In this document: positions 21,350 to 33,575 of the stretch, in pieces
Layout: each line of letters starts with the position of its first letter
Numbering within the stretch: position 1 is the stretch's first letter
NCBI GenBank assembly: GCA_021234155.1
Contig: JAJEKV010000027.1
Coordinates: 11,606,716-11,670,715 of the forward strand
Length of the DNA: 64,000 bases
Direction of reading: 5' to 3'
From: Isoetes taiwanensis
Lineage: Eukaryota; Streptophyta; Lycopodiopsida; Isoetales; Isoetaceae
Translations under genes and position numbers: made by a program
The notes under the pieces: generated by a model
Seen by the model: the letters and a program-made list of their open reading frames with translations, nothing else
The model's database searches: none
Told to the model about the DNA's origin: nothing

Positions 21350-24054
21350 CTGAGAATTTCCTCCTTGAGGTTAGTGTCCTGCTTCATTAGTATGGCATAT
21401 TCCTCTGCCACTTACTTTTGCACAGTCTGGTCCTTGACTGCCTATTCATAAATGCGAGGGTGGCACAATCTCAAGTGCAAGAGATTGACAGTAAGGATGC
21501 CCCCCTTTCAGACTTCCTATGGAATAGGTATTTGCATTTGAGGGTCCGACTATGGCCAAAGGGTTTGAAGAAGAAAAATTATCTGCATTTGGAGGTCCGA
21601 TTATGCAAGATCTGGACCATAGCCCACTGGTTAGCCTTGACAGTAGATTGGAAATACCTGCAAGAACATCAGGCCAGAGATGAGCTTGACTATTACTTGG
21701 TAGTATTTTAGCATATTAACAAACAAATCTGACTAATCATTTGTGTTGATTCCATTAGTGCAGATCTCTCCATACCAGATTTTAGCTTGCAGATTAATAT
21801 CCTTGTCGCTGAAAATCCAACTGTGCTTGTAAAGGCTCAAAAAAAATTCGACTGCACAGATTTCTCCTGTTCTGCCACAACTAATAAATTGATCTTGCTG
21901 AGAATATGTTATATTCAGACACTTACTGTGACAATGCTCTTGCTCACATGCATTGTTCTTGCTCACATGCATCGCCTTAGTTCATGTATCTGCCTACAGC
22001 TTCATATTTGTCAGAACAACAAAATACATAATCTCTTCTTTACATAATTCCCGCCATGGCAATAACCACCCTTCTTTACTCCCTACAGCTCCCAGAATAA
22101 ATGCCATGGCAATAGCCCCGCAGTGCATGTCAAAGTGCAAAATAGGCCTACGCAGACATTTTAATTGCGAAGGAATAAGTGCAAAATAAGCAATGGTTTG
22201 AATGATCCCTTTATGATATGATTTAAGTGGAAAAGGGAATCAAGATAGACATATGGCTAATATCAAGGCCTAATATCAAGTAGGACTTAGATTTAAATAA
22301 ACAGAAGATGATGTAAATTTGTGCAGATATATGCTAGAACAATGAACCAAAAATAAGAATTTTCCTATTAATGACATTAGAAAAATTAGCTTGGATGGCA
22401 TAGGATAATGGAACTTAAAGATGATGAGGAGAAAGGAAGCTTGGTTATAGTAAAACTCAATTGTAATTTTAACATAAATTCTACTCCGTCAATAATATGG
22501 ACAAACTGAAATCAAAGAGCAAATTACGAAAACAACTCCCAGAAATATACCTATTTCTTGAAGTCACACCAGCTCCTTCAGACGTATTATTCAAATTCTT
22601 GCTTACCATTTTACAGATCACTCACCTGCAGAATGAAAGCCAGAATAACTGCAGAATGCAAAACATTTGATTTAGAAACACTTTAAAATGCTTAAAAACA
22701 ACATTCTTGAAATGGATGGTGGATAATATAACAACATCTTTAGCTTAAAAACAACATTATTAAAATGGATGGTGGAGTATAACAACATCTTTATGGATGG
22801 TGGCAGAGAATGTTGTCCACCATCTTAAAAAATAACTGCTTAAAAACATCTTAAAAACATCTTTAAAATTCTTAAAAACATCTTCATCCTAAGCTCTACC
22901 TTTGGAAGAATGCTCCCCCAGCCAGATCTGTTACTCCAAGTCTCCACTACTATAGATATTCTTGCATCCAAAATCCATTCTAATCCACAGAATGAAGGAA
23001 AGGGAAGCCATTCTAACCCTGCACTCACCTCCTGCGAAATTATACTCCAAAGATGGAATATGGCAACGGGAGGGAATATCGCACCTGCTTCACAAACTCG
23101 TAACCTATATCTGCTTTACAATGGACAAAACAACGGATTTAAACACATTGTCTTCCAAACCTGTAAGTTCCAGTCAGGCAGACAACCAAAAATGGAAAGA
23201 ACACAGAAGCCTGGGGATCCATAGATAGCCACGGCGGGGACTGAGGCTATTGCTTTGACCGTCATATTCATGATCATCTTGCCCATCCATGGAAATGGGT
23301 CGGAAAAGCCTTCAAGCCACTGGGTAAGGCTCACAAATCCAGCCTAGTAAAATTACCTAGAGACATGTACACCTGCTGGAATACGCTCAACTGCCATAGC
23401 TTATTCACAATGATCTCCCAATATGAAAGTGTAGCGGATTCAATCCCGGCATACGAAACAGCCAGAGATTATCCAAGCACATAGACTTCTTGGTAAGGTC
23501 CATGAATCAGTTGAAAAAACTCTAGTAAAATGGCCCGAAAGCTTTTTGTGGGAAGCTCCTTTCGAATCTGTAAGGAAAAGCCAGAAGAATAATTGCCAGA
23601 AAAATCAAACCCACGGAGCAGTTAATCGGAACGTCATGCCTCGCCTCATCATGTATGCCACCAGAACTGGTGCAGCACTCAGGCATTGCTGCATAACGAT
23701 TGAAAGGCGATATTGTCTGGCTATCCTCATAATCAAAAGTGGCGGCCCTAGGAAGCAGCAGCCGCGACTATGACAACGGAAGCATACCTCTCGACGTGCG
23801 AATGCAGCGAGGAGAAGAAATCCCAACTCATGTCCATAAAATTTGCAGAACGGGGGCAATAGTTGACTAAGATTATTACACGTCGCACCCTTTCATTTGT
23901 GGACACATCGACAATATCCCATATGGCACGATCCAAACCATCGATTAATGCGGAGGAACAATCTGGACCGTCCGGCGGGGGGCAGGGATATTGGCGCAAT
24001 CTCGGCCGTCGATCGGGCAGACAGACCGACGTCATGGTTTTATAATATAAGATA
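21350..24054. other. Unassigned sequence with exon-like ORFs
   Basis: No family was recognised. A minus-strand frame at 23,154-23,334 (SLTQWLEGFSDPFPW...) ends in CTTACAG followed by gtttgg, and another at 23,760-23,990 contains FMDMSWDFFSSLHSHVERY. Either could be a host exon or a captured fragment, but the evidence is weak. A duplicated TTGCTCACATGCAT lies near 21,945-21,970. Confidence 0.3.
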
Positions 24055-24182
24055 ATATAAAAACACATTCAATTATTTTAGGGATATTGTCTATGGTTTT
24101 AAGAATTGTGCTTTTTACATCTATATCAAATCCCCCTTCAACCCCCTATTATTGTTCTATATATTTCAAATGACATGCATCC

Positions 24183-24607
24183 TGGACTACCACAGTCGTC
24201 GAATCCGTTGATCCTACGACCCAGACCGTATGTTGAGCTCTTTGGGCACCTCCCGTTTTGCTTATAGTCATTTATGATTGAGGGCAGCTATGATTTTGAA
24301 ATATGAAATACAAATTTGCCTAAGGTTTTGATGGAGTATAGAACCTCTATAAGACTTCACCTAAGATTTTATAATATGAAGTAACAGGGCTCGAATCTCT
24401 ACTAAAATAATTCAATATCTCAATAAGACTACTTTGACCAATATAACCAGTGAGTTAACATGATTATTATTTATTTTAAATCTATACTTTTTTTTATAAC
24501 AACACATTCAATTGTTTTAGGAATATAGTTTATGCTTTTAAGAATTGTAATTTTTACATCCATATCAAATTCCCCTTGAACCCCCTGTTATTGTTCTACA
24601 TATTCAT
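24183..24607 (-). repeat. SINE-like repeat (third locus)
   Basis: Diverged copy of the SINE-like repeat at 4,195-4,605. A partly duplicated A/T-rich tail segment lies just to its left at about 24,055-24,180. Confidence 0.6.
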
Positions 24608-24969
24608 CCCAGACCAATTACCAGATACAAATGATATATCATATCCCACTACCATTTTATATTCCTTTAAATTTGTGAGAAGATTTAGAATGCATTATCG
24701 TGATGTAGCCATGTTCACCTGACTAATATGGTAATCCACTTCTTCTCCAATGATGCAAACAAGCTCCTTCATCACAGGTTTTGCAATGGAAACAAAAGCA
24801 ATTCACCTTGGTGCACGAGACGGGCAATAAGCCCTCTTCAACTAGTATTTGTAGTACCTGAGCTTCTTCCCTTTAAACGACATATTTTAAAATAGCCAAT
24901 CAGTGTTGTAATCTCTATCGGTAATTGACACAAATATACAACCAAAATGGCAAGTCCCTTTGCCTTGAT

Positions 24970-25275
24970 TTGTAACACCTTATTCGTTAACACTAGAGTT
25001 ATTACTAGAACTATTCTGGGTTTATCCATTAGAATTGGTCTAGCATACCCTCTGCCACTTAGATCCAGGTATCCGAGGGTTCGTCGTCGTCGTAGGAGGG
25101 GGATGGTGTGACGACCATATGGATATTCGTGGCATACATTATACTCGTATGTACAAAAGATGGTCGTCACACGGATACAAAAGGGTAGTTGCACAAGCCA
25201 GGGTTTAAACTCGCAACCTTCTAGTTGCGAGTCACACACCTTTGCCAAGTGCGCCACCAATATTTGTTAAAGACA
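24970..25275 (-). repeat. tRNA-derived SINE, second family
   Basis: On the minus strand GGTGGCGCACTTGGCAAAGG (A box, at about 25,245-25,265) and GGTTGCGAGTTTAAACCC (B box, at about 25,205) are spaced as in plant SINEs. The body is non-coding and ends in TAACGAATAAGGTG. Confidence 0.6.
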
Positions 25276-26738
25276 TTCCTTGATGTCTTTCTCGTATGCG
25301 GACAGCTTCCAGGAGGTTCTACAATATTCTAGAACCTACATGCATGCGCGACACTTGCCATAATCTCATCCATTGGAGTGGCTCGAATCTCGATCCTGAC
25401 CGTTGTTCTCGATTTATAAGGAGGCACCCCTTCTTATCAAACCATTCCGGTTCAACGCCAGTCTTGAGCCTTTTAGGCATCTGTCTCGTGTTCCTGCTTG
25501 CCTTTGGGCCATTGTACTCTTGATTCCTATTCATATATCAGATTCTTTGCCGATCTTGGCATATTTCTTCCATATTTCTTGCGTATTTTCCACGTATTTT
25601 TCTTGTTTTCTCACAGGTTCATGACAGGTGTTGCATTTTTCTGTAGCCCACCAGCATACTTTTGCCCTGCTCCACTTCTCCGTATTTTTTTGCAAGAAGG
25701 CCACACAACCTACATAGTGGATCTATATATGTGTCCTTTGTCATATTATTGAACCATTTGGAAGGCTTATTCGGAGAAATATAGCGTGTTCTCTACAAAG
25801 CTGAGAAAGACGCATCAAAGGTCATGTGGTCTAATTATTGATTCTCATAGTTAAACTTCAAGATCTTCACTTTCATTCATTAATAAATATCACTAGCTAT
25901 ATAAATGCTCAGTCTTCAGCTTATAATTTTGGAATTAACTCAAATTTTTAACCTCTAATGTGTTAATCCTGTGGCTATACATCATCTTTAAATCTAGTTA
26001 ATTGCATGGTTAAACCCTAGTTACATTATATGCAAGTTGATAGAGTAATTCTCTATGTAGATATAAGTAGAATGCATCATTCATTACCCTTGTGATACTT
26101 GTAGATGGTGATTTTGGAGGATTTTAACATATAATTTTGTCCAAAATTCTGTATAAGAATTTCTCTATTAAATTTGGAAGTTGATATAACTTATGAACAC
26201 TCCAAAAAATGTGACGTTGTACTTCATATAGTTAACAACTCATGGCCACAAGAATTAAGCCAAAACTTGTAGTAATAAGAGAGAAATAATTCATAAATCG
26301 TAAGCAGCATTTTTTAACAAAATGGGGTTTGGTGGCTTCCATGGATGTTAGATGATAGCAACCAAAGCTGAAAACATACAAATCAATATGTCCTATCATA
26401 GATTGGCAAGTACTTCCAATTATAACAAGGTTTAAGTCGGCTTATGATAGGAAAACCGAAGAATGCAGTTCTGGACTATTGCAGAAACTGCCAAATTCTC
26501 TAAAATTTGGACAATCACCACAACATATAGGTGAGTTCACTGGTCGTGAGATTCTCCAAGATCATTAAGAATTAAGTAAAGATTGATATGACATTGATAT
26601 ATTATGATGAAACTTCTATTCTCGTATATAATGGTTTAAGTGGCAGTGGGTCAACTGGATCAATTCTGGTCTATGGATTAGGAATGGTCCTCGGGACAAC
26701 TCTAGTGTTAAAACCATTCTTCCAAGCTAGTGCGACTG
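25276..26738. other. No gene recognised
   Basis: AT-rich sequence with short ORFs on both strands. I see no domain, RNA gene or repeat boundary I can support. Confidence 0.4.
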
Positions 26739-27452
26739 TTATATGCTGCCAAGCAAACTGAGTCCTGACCTCATTGTAAACCTGTTTTTTAGAGTTTGTT
26801 TGCATTGAGCTAGTATTTTTCTACAATTTGCTGCCATTATGCAATCATCTACATAAAGAGCAATAATGCAAAATTTTTCTCCAACTGAATATCTATAGAG
26901 ATTTCCATCATTTTTGAGTTTTTCAAAACCTTGATCTCTAAGGAAATTATCCATGCACAAGTACCACTCTCTTGGAGCTTGTTTGAATCCATACACTGCT
27001 TTGTTCAACTTCCAAACCTTGTTTTCTCCAACTTCATACCCTGGTGGTTGCCTCATATAAACATCTTCATCCAATTTAGCATTCACGAAGGCTGTTTGGA
27101 CATCCATATGATGTAATTCTAGGTTCAAAGCTGTTCCCATTGCTAGTAGCACTCTAATGCTTGTAAGTTTTACAGTTGATGAGTATGTCTCGTCATAATC
27201 TTTCCCTTTTCTTTGAGTATACCCTTGAGCCACAAGTCTGGCCTTAAATTTTTGACTCCCATCAGCATTATTTTTAATCTTAAAAATCCATTTGCTCCCA
27301 ATGGCATTTCTGTCAGCTGGCTTTGTAACAAGGTCATATGTTTCTGTTGTTTTGAAGGATTCTAATTCCTCCTCCATTGCTTTTACCCATCTCTCTTTAT
27401 CTCCACAGTCTAGTGCTTCTTCAAATGACTTAGAAATTATTACATCTTCCAA
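26739..27452 (-). pseudogene. Copia RT fragment
   Basis: The RVT_2 frame shows KWIFKIKNNADG, KARLVAQGYTQRKGKDYDET, HHMDVQTAFVNAKLDEDVYM (motif A), LNKAVYGFKQAPREWY and the box ALYVDDCI. It ends within the thumb, so RNase H is gone. It follows the integrase fragment in the normal copia order. Confidence 0.9.
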
Positions 27453-28423
27453 TATACCATGATCTGATCATATTCATGTTCAGTGTCTAATAAATCTAAT
27501 TTTTCCAGTCTCTTGCTTTTTCCTGTTGCTGATCTTCCATATTCATTGTTGTTTATTTGTACATCTTCCAAGAGCTTTTCTACCTGTGTTTTTCTCCTTT
27601 TCACAATTGTATCTTCAACTAGTTCTTTATTCTCTTGCTCTCTCATGTCTATTCCATCATTATTTTCTTTTTCAACTTCACTTTCTGACTCTGAATCATA
27701 TTGCACTGTCTCCTTTGTTTGGATTTCTGAGTCTGCTTTACATTCCTCTGATGTGACCCCTTTTTCAATCTTAATTTCTCCTGACTTGATATTATGTCTA
27801 TCCTTGTACAGAATTTCTTCATAGAAGATTACATCCCTGCTTATTATTATGGACTTATCCCTTGGGATAAATAGCCTATACCCCTTTGATTCATTATCAT
27901 ATCCAACCAAAAAACCAATTTGACCTTTGTCATCTAATTTCTTTCTTAGTTCACAAGGAACATGTGCTACTGCTAGGCAACCATAGGATTTGAACATGCT
28001 GAAGTCTATTTCACCTTTCGAGCCTGACCACATCAAGTCTGGTACATTTCCTTTTAGATTGGCAGATGGCAACTTGTTTTGTATAGTGATGGCAGTTTTT
28101 ACTGCCACTCCATTTTGCTAAGGGCTATACCTGCATGTTAATTTCCTTTTGATCCCATTTGCTATACAAAAAAGCTTGAATTTTGTAGAGAGGAATTCCC
28201 CTCCCCTATCTGATCTCACACATTTAAGTTTCTTTCCAGTTTCTCTTTCTACTTCCTTTACATACTGTTTGAATACAATAAAAGCTTGTGATTTCTTCTC
28301 AAGGCAATATGTTTTGCACTTCCTGCTATAATCATCTATGAAAGAGACAAAATATCTCTTGTTTGTTCTTCCTCTCACATTCAGAGGGCCACAAATATCA
28401 GTGTACAAGATCAAGTATTCCAT
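27440..28423 (-). pseudogene. Copia integrase fragment
   Basis: Two frames give the core YTDICGPLNVRG, FIDDYSRKCKTYCL and RSDRGGEFLS (D, D, E region), then the C-terminal part NGVAVKTAI with CLAVAHVPCELRKKLDD and GYDNESKGYRLF. A stop splits them at about 28,115, where family members read SPQQNGV. A Glu-rich linker leads into RT. Confidence 0.85.
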
Positions 28424-28510
28424 TTGATTTTTTGCTAGATTTTGGGAAAGGTAGTCTATTTATTTTCCCTAGCAAACACCCTTCACAAAAGAACTTTTGA
28501 TTCCATTTGT

Positions 28511-28938
28511 TAATCCGGCCGTTAAATTGGTGTTGGAAATGTTATCATCTAGCATTTAACATATTAATGACCATTGTTTGATGGTGACGTGGCATTGGAA
28601 ATGTCGGTGGTTTTGAGATTAAAAAATGGGTCTGCCTGAAAATGGGACATACAGCGAGGAATACAGGCGGAAAGGAGAGGCGCCCGGTGGAAGGCGAATC
28701 GAAGAAGGCAGAAGGTGGGTCGCTGAGAGCAGACGGATTTGGATCCGATCTGCAGGGAAGGTTTGCAAGCAGCACCGATATAAAGGAAGGCAGATAAATC
28801 TGAGATTTGGAGGAGGTGACAGAAAATTGGTTCTTGTGCAGGCTGCTTAGGCTCTCGGCTGCTGTGAAGCACAGTTTCATTAAATATGGACAATACCTTG
28901 AATTGTGGACTTTTTATAAAAGAGACGCTTCGATAACA
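28511..28938. other. Junction between Copia relic and element X
   Basis: No gene is assigned. A purine-rich ORF at 28,626-28,850 has no recognised features. The left boundary of element X must lie in or near this stretch but no terminal repeat was found. Confidence 0.3.
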
Positions 28939-29229
28939 CTAACATACATCCCCGGCAAGTGCCGCATATGCTTCAGCAACAAGTGTGGGAATCTTGACAG
29001 TGTTTGGTAGCTTCTTCTTATTCGAAGGACTCCAAGCGTAGTCGATACTCTCTATCTCAATGCGGTCACTAGCAGTGGTCGGCCTCCATCTCTTCTTCCA
29101 ACAATTGACATAGTTGGCTGGGAACACCTGTGTTTGGGGTCTGGGTTCGGGAACTCCTGGAAGACAGCCCTCTGTGAGGACCCGTGGATCTAACAGGAGA
29201 GTCCGGGGGACTATGTCACGCGGGATTTG
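28939..29229 (-). CDS. Probable last exon of the leftward gene
   Basis: A 97-codon minus-strand exon starts after a pyrimidine tract and CAG at 29,230 (phase 0) and ends in a stop at 28,939. It begins QIPRDIVPRTLLLDP and contains NCWKKRWRPTTASDRIEIE. No family was recognised. It is the most downstream frame in line with the DUF7869-like gene, so I infer it is that gene's C-terminus. Confidence 0.4.
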   Translation of the reverse strand, partial: QIPRDIVPRTLLLDPRVLTEGCLPGVPEPRPQTQVFPANYVNCWKKRWRPTTASDRIEIESIDYAWSPSNKKKLPNTVKIPTLVAEAYAALAGDVC

Positions 29230-29540
29230 CTGAAAGAGAAGAAAAAGAAGAAAACAGAACAAATGAGAGAAAGATGATAAGCTTCCTTGATATCAATGAT
29301 GAAAATACATGAGCTCTCGCAATAGAGAGAAACTGAAGGGAGACAAGACTCAAAACTCATCTAAAAACTTATGAGCTAACTCTACTCATATATATAGTAC
29401 AATGGCCTTGGGCCCAATATAGACACCCTGACTGATCTCGGTGCCGACTCCTGGAAGGAGGCCTGATTTGCAGGAATGTTGGCGGTGCCTCTTGAAGTGC
29501 CTAGAATCACGCTGACGCTGACGCGGGCGGTGACGGGCCG

Positions 29541-30306
29541 TCACTTGTCTGAGCGGCGCCTCTTGTTGACAGCCCCAGGCTTTGACTGCGTGGTCTGCTG
29601 CTTGGTCTTCTGCGGAGCCTTGGATGTCTGACCCGTGGTTGACTGAGGATCCTTGAGCTTGACCTGGTCTGTCGTGTGCATGAATAGTCCTGTACCAGGA
29701 GGCACAGGACTAACAACCTGGTTCCTAATAAGGACAGGCTCCCACCAAGTGACCTGGATAGTCTCGAACGAAGTTGTCTTTCTTATCATCCATTTGGGGT
29801 TCCTCTGTAGCATACCCTAGCCATGTTGGGCACAAGACATCATCAGAGCGCGCCAATACAAACATGCCCTTCTTCAAATCCTTGAAAGGATTGAATTCTG
29901 GTACGGGCTTATCCTTCAATGGACCAACATAAGCAGGAGTGATGGTTGCAATTGGCTCCACCACAGCCACCACATCAGGTACGTCAAGTCTATCCTGCCT
30001 AGTGCGCAGCCAAAAGTCCTCGTAAGGACCTTCCACGTTGGTGATGTTACCCAGATGCTCCAATAGTCCCATCCAATATTCAATTGTCGCCGTAAATTGT
30101 GCTGTATATTTGGCCGTCTCTGGTGTGCCCTTCTTGTTCGTCGAGCATGCGACCCAATGGAGGATATGCTTATGGATACTGTTTCGGAGCTGACCAATGT
30201 CTTTCACCGAGCTCTTAGGTGCTAGCATCTTCGGATTCCAGATGGCATTAGGGGTTTTCCATCCTCTCCTTCTTTCCACATTCTTATTCCACCAGCAGGT
30301 AGCCAA
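29541..30306 (-). pseudogene. C-terminal region of the DUF7869-like gene
   Basis: Overlapping minus-strand frames (29,725-30,306 and 29,541-29,813) follow the DUF7869-like domain. The first contains NPKMLAPKSSVKDIGQLRNS and FKDLKKGMFVLARSD. The second ends in a basic NKRRRSDK that could act as a nuclear signal. Frame changes near 30,240 and 29,800 break the reading. Nothing beyond position supports a function. Confidence 0.45.
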
Positions 30307-30794
30307 TCCACGAACGTAGGATGAGCCTTATGGTACATGACAGGCCAGTCACCATTCATAGCAAACATAAAGGTCAGAGGCTCAGTGTGACCTGTCAATC
30401 TATCTTCCCCATCAGGGATATACCCTTCTATGAAACCCTTCCAATCTGGAACCTTATGAACAAGATATGGCACTGGCTTGTTGAGATTGCACGTATGAAA
30501 TTCATACAACAACTCGGGCATGGTTAGCACTTCGGCTTTCCTCAAGGTAGATGAAAAATTACCAAACATAGCATCTATATCATCATGTGTATGGCCCGGC
30601 ATCATAAAACCTAACTCAATCTCCTCGAAAACACCTAGATATACAAGGTATGAAAGATATGAGAATACATACCTATTTTTGTTTTGTCCGGATGCATTGT
30701 CTAGTTGCAACATCAATTTGCGAGGGAGGCGCTTCAATGAGGGTCCCTCAGGTTGAGGGATGGCAACGGGGATGCTCTTCCCAGACAGCGACAA
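30222..30794 (-). pseudogene. DUF7869-type transposase-like core
   Basis: This frame carries the hallmark of the DUF7869 family: LMLQLDNASGQNKNRYVFSY, then YLGVFEEIELGFMMPGHTHD and DIDAMFGNFSSTL. The family is known to me only as an uncharacterised domain in plants, oomycetes and animals that often looks transposon-borne. The spacing of acidic residues (HDKMDQ in the upstream frame, QLDN here, then GHTHDDID) resembles a DDE/DDD nuclease, which is inference. It joins upstream frames through a frame change in a G-run near 30,955. Confidence 0.6.
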
Positions 30795-30912
30795 CTTGGA
30801 TGCTAGCGCAGTGGTGTCACGTAAGGCCCTTGCCCAATCTGGGACTCAAGGATCAGACTGTGCAAGATGGCCTCCGGCAAACTCATTAGACAGCTCCAAC
30901 CTTTTCAGAATA

Positions 30913-31500
30913 CTATTCAAGGAACCTACGTGGAAGTTGGAGTCGCCCCCACCACGCATCCAAAGCAAAATTTCCATAGCACCCTCTCCCATGGCCGTGG
31001 GTAAGTGCACCGCCAACGGTCTTTAGCTTATCTAGTCTCCAAAGAGACTTCACGGAATCGAACAACTTTGGAATCATAGTCTTTGCCTGATCCATTTTGT
31101 CGTGAATGATACATACATAGTCTCGAGGATGCCTGTGGGATAACAGTCTCCATGACCAGTACTGGGTGCGACATGATTGCTGCTCTAGTCGATGTGCCCT
31201 TCTCTGATCATGCAATATTCTCCTTTCAGCCTCATCCTTAGTCTTCAACAGCTTCGTGCGGATAACCTCGCAAGTGTCACACTTGGAGAATGCATTCTTC
31301 TTAGCAATCTTGGCGTCCTTGAAGCTACGTCTCCACGTCCTATGAAATCCTGTCGGAGATACCGTCTTGCCTGTGAGTGCCATCACTTCAGCGTTGACCT
31401 CTTCGAGAATGCATGTCTTCGTAAACATAGCAGGCAACTTCCTCACGTTTTCTCTAATCCCATCATCATTCCTCCCCTTCACGGTGAGGTAAGGATTCAC
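30913..31500 (-). pseudogene. DUF7869-like gene, zinc-ribbon and first acidic region
   Basis: The minus-strand frame shows FSKCDTCEVIRTKLLKTKDE, a CX2C pair with a following basic helix that precedes DUF7869 in relatives, then YVCIIHDKMDQAKTMIPKLF and ALTHGHGRGCYGNFALDAWW. The reading leaves frame at WWG in a run of Gs (about 30,955). In the next frame it continues GDSNFHVGSLNSILKRLEL, a good continuation, so a one-base indel explains the break. Confidence 0.6.
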
Positions 31501-31558
31501 AATTTTCCTTCACAAACATGGAAAAAAGCCTCTGAGGCCAAGGTCGCCCCGCGTGCTT

Positions 31559-32140
31559 TCATCGTGCACGAATTGCCATGCTTTCGACCTTTTCGAGCAC
31601 CGGGCCGAATTCTGCCTTCCACTTGAGATACCCCGACTTTGAAATCCCAAGACCAAGGTACCAAGCTCTCTCACAGACACTGACGCCTTGCAAGACTAGC
31701 CGATGTACCCTTTTACCCTTCAGATTGTTGCCTAACATATCATACACAAAAGTGGTCCTGTCACTCAATTTCATGGCGAAGAAATCCTTTCGGATGTTTA
31801 TAGCTTGATCCCTACTGAATTTCTCACAACATCTCTGTTTACAACACATGGTCTTCCTATACCTCAAGATGGCTTCATTGGTTGTTAGCCGATCTATCTT
31901 TGGAGGCTTTGATGCTTTCTTTGGCTGACGAGAATGGAAGGTGTATTTGCGCTTCTCGTACTGCGGATGCTTCTCAAGCTCCGAGCTCCCCTGGCTGGAT
32001 GTGGTGTCATGTTGTTCCACTGGTGCTGCACTTAAAATTTCCGATACCTTCACCCCACAAACCCTAACTAGATCATTATTCCACCTCAAAAGCATGCCCG
32101 CTTTAGGTATTGTCAAACATGCCTGACACCGGAAGTTCAC
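31559..32140 (-). pseudogene. DUF7869-like gene, N-terminal helical region
   Basis: A frame of about 193 codons includes NFRCQACLTIPKAG (CX2C), the Cys-rich MCCKQRCCEKFSRD, and KRVHRLVLQGVSVCERAWYL followed by GISKSGYLKWK, which resembles the 'VC..a....GIs' helix seen upstream of DUF7869 in relatives. It opens with a GTG just after a stop, so the true start lies upstream (32,205-32,552) across a frame break or a small intron. Confidence 0.5.
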
Positions 32141-32204
32141 CTCCTTGAGAGGGGAAAGCCTTCAAGAATGTGACACTCCCTCGGTCTTCATACCCAAGAA
32201 CTGG

Positions 32205-32552
32205 TCACATAATTGCATCGTGCGGACTAGTGAAGGATATAAATCCCTTCGTTCGCGGGGATGGCAAAGACAAGAGTGATAAATTTCGCGGTCGGCCCAA
32301 TAGTGTGTACCTAGTTAGCGACATAGTGTCTGTCTTGCTTCCCACTCGTTGTCTTTTGGATGCTGATGGCACGTCCACGACATTGGAGTCCTGAACATCA
32401 CTTTCCCTCCAGAGAATGAAGGAACCCAGCGCCTCACCTAAGGTTCTTGCATCTGGAGTAGGCCAACAGAGAACGTGATGGCCCTCAAACACAGCTAGAA
32501 CACCGACACTGACAAGTCCATTTGGGATGTCTTTGAAGTGGCATCTCTCCAT
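32205..32552 (-). pseudogene. Probable first coding exon of the leftward gene
   Basis: A 115-codon minus-strand frame starts at MERCHFKDIPNGLVSVG and stops at 32,205, just ahead of the next frame. It is the first long frame after the palindrome-rich leader region. No domain is recognised; assignment rests on position and strand. Confidence 0.4.
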
Positions 32553-32671
32553 GGCTCCTATGGCTCCTTTGGCAACTGCCCCGACCGCCTTTGAATAGGT
32601 ACACCTCCCTCACACAAAGAAGAAATGATTTCGTTGATCCGCAAAGTTTTAGCAGTTGGTCCTTACCAGGT

Positions 32672-33095
32672 GAAATTGGGTGACCGCCCAATTTGCTTCT
32701 TTTTGTAATGGTTCTTGGGAGGTGAAATTGGGCACCCGCCCAATTTCCTCCCTGCTGTAATCAGAAAGACTATCTATGTATCATTTATGAAAGCACCATG
32801 TGATGGCAAATTGGGCGGGTGCCCAATTACAACTGCTATGGAGCACTACAAGGAGAAATTGGGCGCCCGCCCAATTTCACCTATTAAGAAAGACTGCAAC
32901 ATGTAGCAAATTGGGCGGCGCCCAATTTCACCTCCTTAAGACCACCCAGAGGGGAGGAAATTGGGCCCCCCAATTTCACTACTAAGGAACACCACAACAG
33001 TACTTTGTTCGGTGTTCCTTAGCAGTGAAATTGGGCGGCCCAATTCCTCCCACTTGATGGTCCTTAGGAGTTGAAATTGGGCACCCGCCCAATTT
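32672..33095. repeat. Palindrome array in the leftward leader intron
   Basis: At least eight copies of the palindrome occur, at about 32,672, 32,725, 32,809, 32,856, 32,908, 32,958, 33,028 and 33,074. Arms are AAATTGGGC(G) and (C)GCCCAATTT with centres of 0-4 bases that vary from copy to copy. The array lies within the long hairpin. Confidence 0.9.
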
Positions 33096-33237
33096 GCTAC
33101 CAAGGTGTGATCTTTCTTAGCTGAAATTGGGTTGGGCTGCCTCAATTTCATGCTCCTTGTAGTGCTCCATAGCCCAATTTGCCATCACATGGTGCTTTCA
33201 TAAATGATACATAGTTAGTCTTTCTATGTATGGGTCT
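32764..33237. repeat. Long hairpin of about 470 bp
   Basis: The left arm starting AGAAAGACTATCTATGTATC is the imperfect reverse complement of the right arm ending GATACATAGTTAGTCTTTCT, with the centre near 33,000. Matching landmarks include GCACCATGTGATGGCAAATT, GGAGCACTACAAGGAG and CTAAGGAACACC on each arm. The small palindromes repeat within both arms. Confidence 0.85.
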
Positions 33238-33575
33238 ATCTGCCCATACATAGTTGCCTATGAATCAAACTACCCTACTTGGCCCTGCACATCTACCGGG
33301 TATGAAATCGATTTGCTAACCTAGCTGGAATAAAATATGGCCATTCGTGATCTACCGGGGTGTCTAATTGGGTTGTAACCAGGACAGCTTCCATGCTACC
33401 CAACATAGAATGTAGGCTACGTCAGTTATGTTGGGGGGACCGGACATACATCTCAAATCTTCTATTTATTTCTCAAATCTCATCAATAATGTTCTATACC
33501 AATCCAGGCATCTTAAAATCCCCGCATGCAACCTTCAGTGGCAAATAATAAATGTAAAAACCGAAAGAAATTTAC

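Larger units (their letters stand above)
26739..28510 (-). mobile_element. Truncated Copia element (integrase-RT)
   Basis: A second Copia of a different lineage, lacking LTRs, gag and RNase H. It reads from the HHCC end of integrase near 28,500 through to the RT box. Frame changes occur near 28,115 and 27,445. Confidence 0.85.
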
